The notes under the pieces are model-generated. The model made no database searches, was not told where the DNA came from, and worked only from the letters and a program-made list of their open reading frames with translations. Of a DNA stretch of 6,074 nucleotides, positions 1 through 5,471 are shown one piece after another (within the stretch, counting starts at the first letter, position 1; each line of letters begins with the position of its first letter). This stretch comes from ANME-2 cluster archaeon (GTDB lineage Archaea > Halobacteriota > Methanosarcinia > Methanosarcinales > Methanocomedenaceae), in NCBI GenBank assembly GCA_023544495.1, contig JAMJFV010000116.1, positions 1 to 6,074 of the forward strand. The letters run 5' to 3'. Both the position numbers and the translations under genes were made by a program.

Positions 1-445
1 CTCAGCCATACTCAGCATGATAGTGCTGCTCTACCAGGCCCTGTTCTTAGCCCATGGCGGCCTGACCACACTGGGAGCCAATGTAGTTTCCATGGGTATT
101 GCCGGCCCGGTCATCGCATGTGTGGTTTACAGGACAGGTATGAGGGCAGGTCTCAATTTCTATCTTACCGTGTTCCTGGCAACCGCAATGGCAGACCTGG
201 CCACTTACATGGTCACCGCAATTGAACTTTCCCTGTCATTTCCGGCACAGGCCGGCGGCGTAATGGCATCCTTTAGAGCATTTGCAGCTATTTTTGCCCT
301 CACCCAGCTTCCACTGGCCATAATGGAAGGTGCCATAACCGCACTCATCTTCAAGTACGTTATACAGATCAGGGGTGATGCACTGGTAAAACTTGATGTC
401 ATAGGTGAAGCGGGGTTGAAAAAGATAAGGGAGTTAACAATATGA
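1..445 (+). CDS. cbiM: Cobalt ECF transporter substrate-binding membrane subunit CbiM (3' part, 5' end outside window)
   Basis: CbiM is the substrate-specific membrane subunit of the CbiMNQO energy-coupling-factor importer for Co2+, which feeds corrinoid synthesis. The reading frame is open from base 2 to the TGA at 443-445, giving about 147 residues. Full-length CbiM is usually about 220 residues, so the N-terminal third is upstream of the window, including the metal-binding MHxPDG-type start. The visible part has the family hallmarks: the block ALFLAHGGLTTLGAN followed by SMGIAGP, and near the C-terminus QLPLAIMEGAIT. Several hydrophobic membrane helices separate these blocks. The ATG at base 17 is internal and is not the real start. 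The stop overlaps the cbiN start as ATGA (442-445), which suggests translational coupling. NikM is the main alternative, but a separate CbiN-type partner directly downstream favours cobalt. Confidence 0.93.
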   Translation, partial: SAILSMIVLLYQALFLAHGGLTTLGANVVSMGIAGPVIACVVYRTGMRAGLNFYLTVFLATAMADLATYMVTAIELSLSFPAQAGGVMASFRAFAAIFALTQLPLAIMEGAITALIFKYVIQIRGDALVKLDVIGEAGLKKIRELTI

Positions 446-777
446 AATTAGAACTCATCGTATCCGTCATAGTCCTGCTCTTTATAGCCCTGTTCCTTTA
501 CATCTCATCTACTACGAATGCCGAGTTTGGTGGTGCTGACACTCAGGTGGGGGGCGTGATCGAAGAATTGACAGATGGCACGTATGAACCAACTGCAAAA
601 CCGTTCTGGAAGCCTCCCAGCAGTGAGATAGAAAGTCTCCTCTTTGCTCTCCAGGCCGCGCTCGGGGCCCTGGTCATTGGTTACTTTTTCGGATATTACA
701 GGGGTAAGAACCAGCCCGCTCGATCAAGTCAAACTATTCAGTCCGTTCACTCAGACACATTGAAACCCGGGAATTGA
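442..777 (+). CDS. cbiN: Cobalt transport protein CbiN
   Basis: CbiN is the small accessory membrane protein of the cobalt importer. In this family it works with CbiM to load Co2+ into the substrate-binding subunit. The protein has 111 residues with two predicted membrane helices, at about 3-23 and 66-86. They flank an extracytoplasmic loop that begins AEFGGADTQ and contains FWKPPSSEIESLLFALQAA, a recognisable CbiN signature. The C-terminal tail (about 88-111) is hydrophilic and poorly conserved. The start overlaps the cbiM stop (ATGA), and GGGAG at 429-433 lies 8 nt upstream as a good Shine-Dalgarno site. It is followed by cbiQ with almost no gap. The length is slightly above the usual ~95-105 residues because of the tail. 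Confidence 0.93.
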   Translation: MKLELIVSVIVLLFIALFLYISSTTNAEFGGADTQVGGVIEELTDGTYEPTAKPFWKPPSSEIESLLFALQAALGALVIGYFFGYYRGKNQPARSSQTIQSVHSDTLKPGN

Positions 778-779
778 AC

Positions 780-1562
780 ATGAACACCATGCTGGATGAT
801 TACGCACTGATAAGCCCGCTGCGGCACAGCAATAACTATCTCAAGCTCATTGTTGTGGCTACAGGATTGCTTTTTGGTGTATCGGCCACTTCACCAGTGA
901 CACCCCTGTTCATAGCTTTGTGCATGAGCTTTGCAATAATTGTTTTCGCAAAAGTACCGGTTACGTTCTACGTGCGGCTCATAATGTTACCACTGGGATT
1001 TGCAGCTACGGGGTCCATTATTATCCTGTTCTTTTTTGGTATGGGTATTGAAATTGCAGCAATGGACATTGCCGGCCACCACCTTGCCATTGGCAGTCAG
1101 GGGCTGAACATGGCGGTTCTGGTGATGGCGCGGACCCTTAGTGGAATGTTCTGCCTGTTCTTCCTGGCACTTACAACACCGATGGTCGAACTGTTTTCCG
1201 TGCTCAGATCATCCAGGGTGCCGGCGGTCATTATCGAACTATCCATGCTGGTATACCGATATATCTTTGTGCTCCTTGAGGTAGCAGCGAGCATACAATT
1301 CGCCCAGACGGTCAGGCTTGGGTACCGGGATATACTGAGTTCGCTCCGTTCCACTACCATGCTGGCAGGTACTCTGTTCATCAGGTCATGGGAACAGGGA
1401 GAAAAACTGTACCTGGCCATGAACTCCAGGTGCTATGACGGGAAACTGGGCATGTTCTGCCAGAAAAATCCCCTCAGTGCCCCCGAATTGCTCATCACTT
1501 CCCTGTATATAGTATCCCTCATCGCCCTTTTCATGACCACGGAGAATATTCCTGCAGTTTGA
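780..1562 (+). CDS. cbiQ: Energy-coupling factor transmembrane protein CbiQ (EcfT)
   Basis: CbiQ is the integral membrane scaffold (T component) that couples ATP hydrolysis by CbiO to the CbiM/CbiN substrate module. From the ATG at 780 the protein has 260 residues. It opens with LDDYALISPLRHSNNYLKL, typical of CbiQ N-termini. Hydrophobic segments lie at about 23-57 (two helices), 70-90, 115-134, 148-170 and 236-253. The two cytoplasmic coupling motifs expected in EcfT proteins are visible as QTVRLGY (about 176-182) and NSRCYDG (about 215-221); the second has Cys where many relatives have Gly. Start choice: an in-frame TTG at 774 overlaps the cbiN stop and would add two residues, and an ATG at 789 is also possible. 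I prefer ATG 780, although no strong Shine-Dalgarno is visible; coupling to cbiN could compensate. The stop lies 9 nt before cbiO. Confidence 0.92.
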   Translation: MNTMLDDYALISPLRHSNNYLKLIVVATGLLFGVSATSPVTPLFIALCMSFAIIVFAKVPVTFYVRLIMLPLGFAATGSIIILFFFGMGIEIAAMDIAGHHLAIGSQGLNMAVLVMARTLSGMFCLFFLALTTPMVELFSVLRSSRVPAVIIELSMLVYRYIFVLLEVAASIQFAQTVRLGYRDILSSLRSTTMLAGTLFIRSWEQGEKLYLAMNSRCYDGKLGMFCQKNPLSAPELLITSLYIVSLIALFMTTENIPAV

Positions 1563-1571
1563 GGAAGGATC

Positions 1572-2915
1572 ATGGCCATTATTGAAACACGAGACCTCAA
1601 GTATGGATATCCTGACGGGACACCTGCAATAAACGGGATTGACATTACCATTGAAAAGGGGAAGAAGTTAGCCTTTGTTGGCCCGAACGGTTCAGGAAAA
1701 TCAACATTGTTCCTGCTGTTGAACGGTACCCTGAAACCCCAGCATGGCATGGTATTATTCCATGACAGACCGTTGAGGTATGATTCAAGATCCCTGAATG
1801 AGGTCAGGAAGGAGATCGGGATCGTATTCCAGAACCCGAATGACCAGTTATTTGCCCCTACGGTATACCATGATGTGGCTTTTGGTCCTGTCAACCTGGG
1901 ATACACTAACGATAAGGTCGAAAGCTGTGTCAATAGCACTCTTGAAACCTTAGATCTCACGCAACTCAGGAACAAGCCACCCCACCATCTGAGCAGCGGA
2001 CAGAAGAAAAAGGTTGCAATTGCGGGTGTGGTCGCTATGGAGCCGGATGTTATTATCCTTGACGAGCCCCTGTCCAACCTTGACCCGGGCGGGGCCGGCG
2101 AAATTATGGAACTGCTCAGTGAACTGAAAACTCTCGGCAAGACCATAATCATTTCAACTCATGACGTGGACCTGGCTTCCCGTTGGGCTGATGTTGTGTA
2201 CGTCATGAAAGAGGGGAAAATATATCGTTCAGGTCACCCAAGCAGCATTTTTTCAGACCGGGCTCTTATGGAGCACACGAAACTAAAACTTCCTGCCATT
2301 GTTGAGACCTTCAGAGAATTTGAAGCACGGGGCATTGCCGAAGGGCATGTTCCCATGACACTCCTTGACCTCATGGATTCAATGGAGTGTTCTTATATCG
2401 GGGTCAGGTGTGCGGTAGCAGACCGTGATATCCGCAAAGGGCAGCAGGTTGGACTGTTCATGCGGGAAGGCACCATAATAGCAGTTCCGCATATAGTGCA
2501 GGAAACGGCTGGAAGGGCACTATCCGATGCTGCCGCCGGTGATGAAGTAATGGTCGAGGATGTCAGAGGTCCACTTTCGTCTGAGACCGGATGCATACAT
2601 GTGGTCAGGATACCAAGGGTGATCGAAGGCGGTTCGAGGAATGTGGATCTTGAAGGGATCAGGGCATTGTTTGAGAAAGCGACCTTTGACAGGGTGGGTG
2701 TCATGGGTACTTCTGCCAGGGTGACTGCAGCAAAAGCGGGGATACGTCCGGATTTTGAGGTCGATGTTATCCAGTCGGGCATGCTCTTTGCACTGCGGGG
2801 CCTGAACTGTCTGGTACTTGCCAGCGGCGGGATGGCTGACCTGGTGAAAAAACGGGTGGACGAGCGAAACCAGAGCGGGCACCGTCATATCCGGTGCAGC
2901 ATTGAAATGAGTTAA
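1572..2915 (+). CDS. cbiO: Cobalt importer ATP-binding protein CbiO with long C-terminal extension
   Basis: CbiO is the cytoplasmic ABC ATPase that powers Co2+ uptake through CbiQ. The 447-residue protein has a complete nucleotide-binding domain in residues 1 to about 240: Walker A GPNGSGKST (37-45), Q-loop in VFQNPNDQLF (Q87), signature LSSGQKKK (140-147), Walker B VIILDEP (160-166, Glu165 catalytic), D-loop SNLD (168-171) and switch His197 in STHD. Canonical CbiO proteins are about 270-280 residues, so about 170-190 residues are extra. This extension (about 255-447) is soluble and mixed alpha/beta in character. It contains the glycine-rich pieces VGVMGTSAR and LVLASGG near the end, and I cannot assign it to a named domain. 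The ATG at 1572 has GAGGAAGG (1561-1568) just upstream as Shine-Dalgarno. It is the last gene of the operon; a T5 run at 2964-2968 may contribute to transcript termination. Confidence 0.93.
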   Translation: MAIIETRDLKYGYPDGTPAINGIDITIEKGKKLAFVGPNGSGKSTLFLLLNGTLKPQHGMVLFHDRPLRYDSRSLNEVRKEIGIVFQNPNDQLFAPTVYHDVAFGPVNLGYTNDKVESCVNSTLETLDLTQLRNKPPHHLSSGQKKKVAIAGVVAMEPDVIILDEPLSNLDPGGAGEIMELLSELKTLGKTIIISTHDVDLASRWADVVYVMKEGKIYRSGHPSSIFSDRALMEHTKLKLPAIVETFREFEARGIAEGHVPMTLLDLMDSMECSYIGVRCAVADRDIRKGQQVGLFMREGTIIAVPHIVQETAGRALSDAAAGDEVMVEDVRGPLSSETGCIHVVRIPRVIEGGSRNVDLEGIRALFEKATFDRVGVMGTSARVTAAKAGIRPDFEVDVIQSGMLFALRGLNCLVLASGGMADLVKKRVDERNQSGHRHIRCSIEMS

Positions 2916-2934
2916 ATGGTACGCTCCGATACTG

Positions 2935-4074
2935 TCACTTTGTCATCCGTGCCAACAATGATCTTTTTATGGATATGGAATTGTGGGGACAGAGTTCAAA
3001 ACAGGTATAACACAGCACACACTTCTCATCATCGATCTTTACGGGATACGGCAGCTCTATGGCAGATGCAGGACAGTTCCGGATACATGCACCGCATTCC
3101 TGGCACGTATCCTGGTCGATCCTGGGTTTCATTGAATAGAACCTGCCAAGATACCTGATGAGGAATGCTGGCACAGCAGCATATGGCGCCTGGCCAGGTC
3201 GTTCAAAATTAACACGTATCTTATCAACAGGGTCACCGTGCACTATGATCCCGTAAGGCGTGTCTGGCCCAAAACCCCGTGCAGCGGCATCTGTGGTGGT
3301 CACAATGTCATCCGGGTCAAACCCTATCACCATGGAGGCGATCATATCCAGTGCCACGCAGTTTTCAGACGCCATTATCATACCCACCTTTACCGGGTTA
3401 CCCCGGGATGGCCCGGCTCCTTCCATTCCCACTACCCCGTCCATGATGGCAAGAGCAGGGGGGCAAACAGAGAATATATCCACCACAGCCTGGCTGAAAA
3501 TATCATTCTTGCCCAGTGCATGCGCTTGTTTCCTGATCTTAGTGGGTACGGTCCCGAACATGTTCTTGATGGCTCCTGTGAACAGGGTAAGTTCATGGGT
3601 CTTGAGTTTTGGGAGCGTTATTATTACATCGGCATCAAGCACGGGTTTTGCCACATATATTGTATCTAACTGCCTTCCATTCGGGACATCGACCTTCTCG
3701 TATCCACATATATCAAAATTAGCAATTTCAGCACCCATTTCTTCAGCTGCCTTTCTTATCCCTGAGACTTCCAGGGCCTCGGCCGTAGCACCTGGGTGTA
3801 CCATACCGGCACCATCCCCGACAATGGGAATGCCCCCTGTATCCTGTACAAGCTGGATAACAGCAGAAACCACAGATGGATGGGTGGTCACAGCGTCTCC
3901 GGGGGGCCTGGCAGATAACAGGTTGACCTTCAACAACACCCTATCACCCGGATGTATGATATTGCCCAGTCCTCCGATACATTCCAGTGAACGGGCAACG
4001 GCCTGCTTCACGTTTGCGTAATCATCACAATGCACAATGGAAACAAAAGTCAGCGGCCTGGCTGGTTCTACCAT
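2935..4074 (-). CDS. DUF362 domain protein with C-terminal 2[4Fe-4S] ferredoxin domain
   Basis: This is a 379-residue soluble protein of the DUF362/ferredoxin architecture common in anaerobes, including methanogens. Residues to about 290 form the DUF362 region. They include LLKVNLL, the THPSVVSAV stretch, VGDGAGM, and the central LPKLKTHELTLFTGAIKN followed by MFGTVP, which is a characteristic family block. At the C-terminus CQECGACIRNCP (Cys 324, 327, 330, 334) and CVLCYTCFELCP (Cys 352, 355, 358, 362) should bind two [4Fe-4S] clusters, implying cytoplasmic electron transfer. The substrate is unknown. Start choice: an upstream in-frame TTG at 4116 would add 14 residues. The ATG at 4074 is preferred because GGAG lies at 4089-4086 and a TATA box at 4126-4117 predicts transcription starting near 4095, downstream of the TTG. 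The gene converges on cbiO with 19 nt between stops, so a shared operon is excluded. Confidence 0.9.
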   Translation of the reverse strand: MVEPARPLTFVSIVHCDDYANVKQAVARSLECIGGLGNIIHPGDRVLLKVNLLSARPPGDAVTTHPSVVSAVIQLVQDTGGIPIVGDGAGMVHPGATAEALEVSGIRKAAEEMGAEIANFDICGYEKVDVPNGRQLDTIYVAKPVLDADVIITLPKLKTHELTLFTGAIKNMFGTVPTKIRKQAHALGKNDIFSQAVVDIFSVCPPALAIMDGVVGMEGAGPSRGNPVKVGMIMASENCVALDMIASMVIGFDPDDIVTTTDAAARGFGPDTPYGIIVHGDPVDKIRVNFERPGQAPYAAVPAFLIRYLGRFYSMKPRIDQDTCQECGACIRNCPASAIELPYPVKIDDEKCVLCYTCFELCPHNSISIKRSLLARMTK

Positions 4075-4116
4075 TTTCAGATCTACTCCATGTATTAAGA
4101 TTAGTTTAGGATGCAA

Positions 4117-4126
4117 TATACATAAA
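4117..4126 (-). promoter_or_regulatory. Probable TATA box of the DUF362 gene
   Basis: Read on the minus strand this is TTTATGTATA, close to the archaeal TATA consensus. Its centre near 4121 predicts a start of transcription around 4095. That leaves a leader of about 20 nt with GGAG before the ATG at 4074. No transcript data are available, so the start site is an inference. Confidence 0.5.
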
Positions 4127-4288
4127 AGATATCATGATTGCTCTGCCTTGTTCCTGTATTTTTCCTTTCCGATGCCATTGCATCATTGTTTTGGCCGTTT
4201 ATAGTTGCACTGTACTGCCGCTGTTCACATGCATCTACAAAGAAGCCCTGGATCGGGCCAGCCATCGCTTTTCTCTAATGAGAACCGG

Positions 4289-4774
4289 TCACTGTAAATA
4301 TTGCTGGAGAAGATAGTCCATAATGTGTGGAATATATTGAGGAAAGTACAGTGGTACCAACTTGACCACGATTATTATTGCTATGATATTCAAGAAAAAT
4401 ATTTTTCGCAGTTTCTTGTTCTCAAACAGGTAAAGCACAACAATAAAGAGAGGTATTATGACCAGGGTGAGATAGACCATTATGCTAGCAGTTAGCAGTA
4501 CGCTCAAATTAGAGAGGGTGGTCAGTATAATGATGAATGATGTTATTTCCCCTGCACTGTTCTCGATCTTAGTGCCTATGGAAATATACGATAATACAAG
4601 GGTCAATCCAAGAATGAAAATACTTACAAGGATTATGACATCCCTGTAACTGATATGCCATATCGAAAGGAGCAGGGACAGCAGGATGGTCATAATGGAT
4701 ATGGATATACCCAGCAGTCTCATGGTGGTGATCTCCTTGTTCGCTATTAACCTCTCCCTTTCAAAATGGTCCAT
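4289..4774 (-). CDS. Small multi-spanning membrane protein of unknown function
   Basis: I do not recognise a family for this 161-residue protein. The first 16 residues are polar and charged (MDHFERERLIANKE). About five hydrophobic helices follow, at roughly 18-38, 45-65, 77-96, 97-117 and 125-143. Basic residues lie in the 119-124 loop (NKKLRK), and a short amphipathic tail ends in YLLQQYLQ. No cysteine or metal-binding motif is visible. The composition, rich in Ile/Leu and AT-rich codons, differs from the cbi genes and could reflect either a membrane protein or later acquisition. It is supported as a real gene by an ATG preceded by GGGGAAGGT (4786-4778) and by TATA-like sequence upstream. 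It points in the same direction as the DUF362 gene, but a gap of more than 200 nt and a separate promoter there argue against cotranscription. Confidence 0.72.
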   Translation of the reverse strand: MDHFERERLIANKEITTMRLLGISISIMTILLSLLLSIWHISYRDVIILVSIFILGLTLVLSYISIGTKIENSAGEITSFIIILTTLSNLSVLLTASIMVYLTLVIIPLFIVVLYLFENKKLRKIFFLNIIAIIIVVKLVPLYFPQYIPHIMDYLLQQYLQ

Positions 4775-4790
4775 TTTACCTTCCCCACTA

Positions 4791-4808
4791 ATTATTTGAA
4801 CAAATAAT
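4791..4808. repeat. 18-bp palindrome in the promoter region of the membrane-protein gene (candidate operator)
   Basis: The arms ATTATTTG and CAAATAAT are perfect inverted repeats of 8 bp separated by AA. The element sits 17-34 nt upstream of the ATG at 4774, between or overlapping the TATA-like sequence and the Shine-Dalgarno. This is where archaeal repressors commonly bind. The sequence is AT-rich, so chance is not excluded. The regulator, if any, is unknown. Confidence 0.4.
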
Positions 4809-4827
4809 ATTTAATGATATGTTTTCC
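4809..4827 (-). promoter_or_regulatory. Possible BRE/TATA region of the membrane-protein gene
   Basis: On the minus strand GGAAAAC (4827-4821, BRE-like) is followed by ATATCATTAAAT (TATA-like). A start of transcription would fall near 4790-4780, giving a short leader that holds the GGGGAAGGT ribosome-binding site. The region is AT-rich throughout, so the exact box is uncertain. Confidence 0.35.
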
Positions 4828-5216
4828 GGGAATTGAAAGGATTTATTTTGTCGATCTGGGTCAGGTCATCATTCTATAAAAGCACAATAAAAGTTATATG
4901 AAATTACGGCATCAATTGAATATGTGGTTTATTAAATGATAGATAATTGTATAATGTACCATCAGCAAAAATGTACTGCAAATGACTTACAGCCATGTGA
5001 TTTTAACGGAAATAATTTTAAAGACTGCCTGAGGTACAAAGTAAAGAACCTCAACACAGAGTTCACTCAATTGCGTTAGTGATCGCGCTTTATTCCTGAT
5101 CCTTGCTCTTGTATCGTTCAATGGCATTACTCCACAGCTTTCAACGAAAAGGATAAGTATTATCGAGCACATCCTGAATGCCGTCGTATGGCTGAAATTT
5201 AATAATATCTCGTTGT
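4828..5216. other. Gene-poor AT-rich intergenic region upstream of tRNA-Tyr
   Basis: I see no convincing protein gene in this stretch. A minus-strand open frame (5343-4987) crosses the whole tRNA and begins with the translation typical of an antisense tRNA, so I do not accept it as a gene. The part at 4987-5200 could be a decayed coding remnant but matches nothing I recognise. A BRE/TATA-like sequence, CGAAAA followed by GGATAAGTATTAT, lies at 5145-5163. It might drive the tRNA with a leader of about 35 nt. A second TATA-like run at 5195-5208 is too close to the tRNA to be its TATA box. Confidence 0.4.
5145..5163 (+). promoter_or_regulatory. Candidate BRE/TATA promoter of tRNA-Tyr
   Basis: CGAAAA (5145-5150) resembles an archaeal BRE and is followed by GGATAAGTATTAT. 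Initiation would be near 5182 and would require removal of a 5' leader by RNase P. This is a weak call from sequence alone. Confidence 0.3.
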
Positions 5217-5329
5217 CCCGCCTTAACTCAGCCTGGCTAGAGTGCGCGGCTGTAGTATGTTCATGCACCCTTTTTGGGTGTACCCGCGCAGTAACCGCGA
5301 TGTCCCCGGTTCGAATCTGGGAGGCGGGA
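5217..5329 (+). tRNA. tRNA-Tyr (anticodon GUA), intron-containing
   Basis: The full cloverleaf can be folded by hand. The acceptor stem CCCGCCT (5217-5223) pairs perfectly with AGGCGGG (5322-5328), with discriminator A5329. T8 and A9 are at 5224-5225. The D-stem is ACTC/GAGT (5226-5229/5240-5243). The anticodon stem is CGCGG (5245-5249) with CCGCG (5295-5299). The variable loop is 5 nt (5300-5304). The T-arm is CCCGG/CTGGG around the loop TTCGAAT (5310-5316). The spliced anticodon loop reads C-T-GTA-G-A, so the anticodon is GUA. The C1:G72 pair plus A73 is the known archaeal/eukaryotic tyrosine identity set and agrees with the anticodon. CCA is not encoded. The mature length is 75 nt after removal of a 38-nt intron at 5256-5293. 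The flanking GT (5215-5216) and AC (5329-5330) could extend the acceptor helix but would violate D-arm spacing, so the start is 5217. Confidence 0.95.
5256..5293 (+). other. tRNA-Tyr intron at position 37/38 with bulge-helix-bulge splice sites
   Basis: A 38-nt insertion follows G37 (5255). A 4-bp central helix forms between CTGT (5250-5253) and GCAG (5288-5291), with T5253:G5288 as a wobble. It is flanked by 3-nt bulges A-G-T (5254-5256) and T-A-A (5292-5294). Cutting after the second base of each bulge gives exactly the exons stated, as expected for archaeal tRNA splicing endonuclease. The helix beyond the 5' bulge is weak, so the motif is of the relaxed type. The intron body forms a 7-bp hairpin, 5264-5270 with 5276-5282, closed by a T5 loop. 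Confidence 0.85.
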
Positions 5330-5332
5330 CTA

Positions 5333-5340
5333 TTTTTTTT
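5333..5340 (+). terminator. Oligo-T terminator of tRNA-Tyr
   Basis: A run of eight T residues begins 4 nt after the tRNA 3' end. Such tracts on the non-template strand terminate archaeal RNA polymerase without needing a hairpin. Confidence 0.65.
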
Positions 5341-5350
5341 CATATCATAT

Positions 5351-5365
5351 CGAAATGTTTATATG
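5351..5365 (+). promoter_or_regulatory. Probable BRE/TATA promoter of the multiheme cytochrome gene
   Basis: CGAAA (5351-5355) fits a BRE, and TTTATATG (5358-5365) fits the archaeal TATA box with normal spacing. Transcription would start near 5387, giving a leader of about 85 nt before the TTG at 5472. The element lies just after the tRNA terminator, so the cytochrome is likely a separate transcription unit. Confidence 0.55.
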
Positions 5366-5471
5366 AAATAATATCCTACTTTTAATAGAGAGTGTAAAGC
5401 AATTAATGGGTATTTTTTCAGTTAGTTGAATACGTAATGTACATAATTCTCAAATACTGGTGGGACCGCGA

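Noticed and set aside
1433..2152. 239-codon minus-strand ORF
   Set aside because: It is antisense to the end of cbiQ and the ABC domain of cbiO, whose motifs prove the plus-strand frame is coding.
3260..4021. 253-codon plus-strand ORF
   Set aside because: It lies wholly inside the DUF362 gene on the other strand, is rich in Ser/Thr/Ala as expected of a shadow frame, and has no start signals.
4075..4116. TTG-initiated 14-residue N-terminal extension of the DUF362 protein
   Set aside because: The predicted transcript start near 4095 lies downstream of the TTG, and the ATG at 4074 has its own GGAG. The extension is not needed by the family.
4271..4284. Small hairpin TTCTC-TAAT-GAGAA near the end of the membrane-protein gene
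   Set aside because: It has only 5 bp and no following T-run on the minus strand, so it is not a credible terminator.
4134..4316. 60-codon Cys-rich plus-strand ORF
   Set aside because: No Shine-Dalgarno or promoter is visible, it overlaps the end of the minus-strand membrane gene, and it resembles no recognised family.
5215..5330. Longer tRNA boundary using GTCCCGC/GCGGGAC as acceptor stem
   Set aside because: It would leave four bases instead of two between the acceptor and D-stem and no base between the acceptor strand and the end of the tRNA. The 5217-5329 fold satisfies all standard spacings and gives C1:G72 and A73.
4987..5343. 118-codon minus-strand ORF covering the tRNA
   Set aside because: Its N-terminal half is the antisense translation of tRNA-Tyr (SQIRTGDIAVTA type), a classic false gene, and it lacks a ribosome-binding site.
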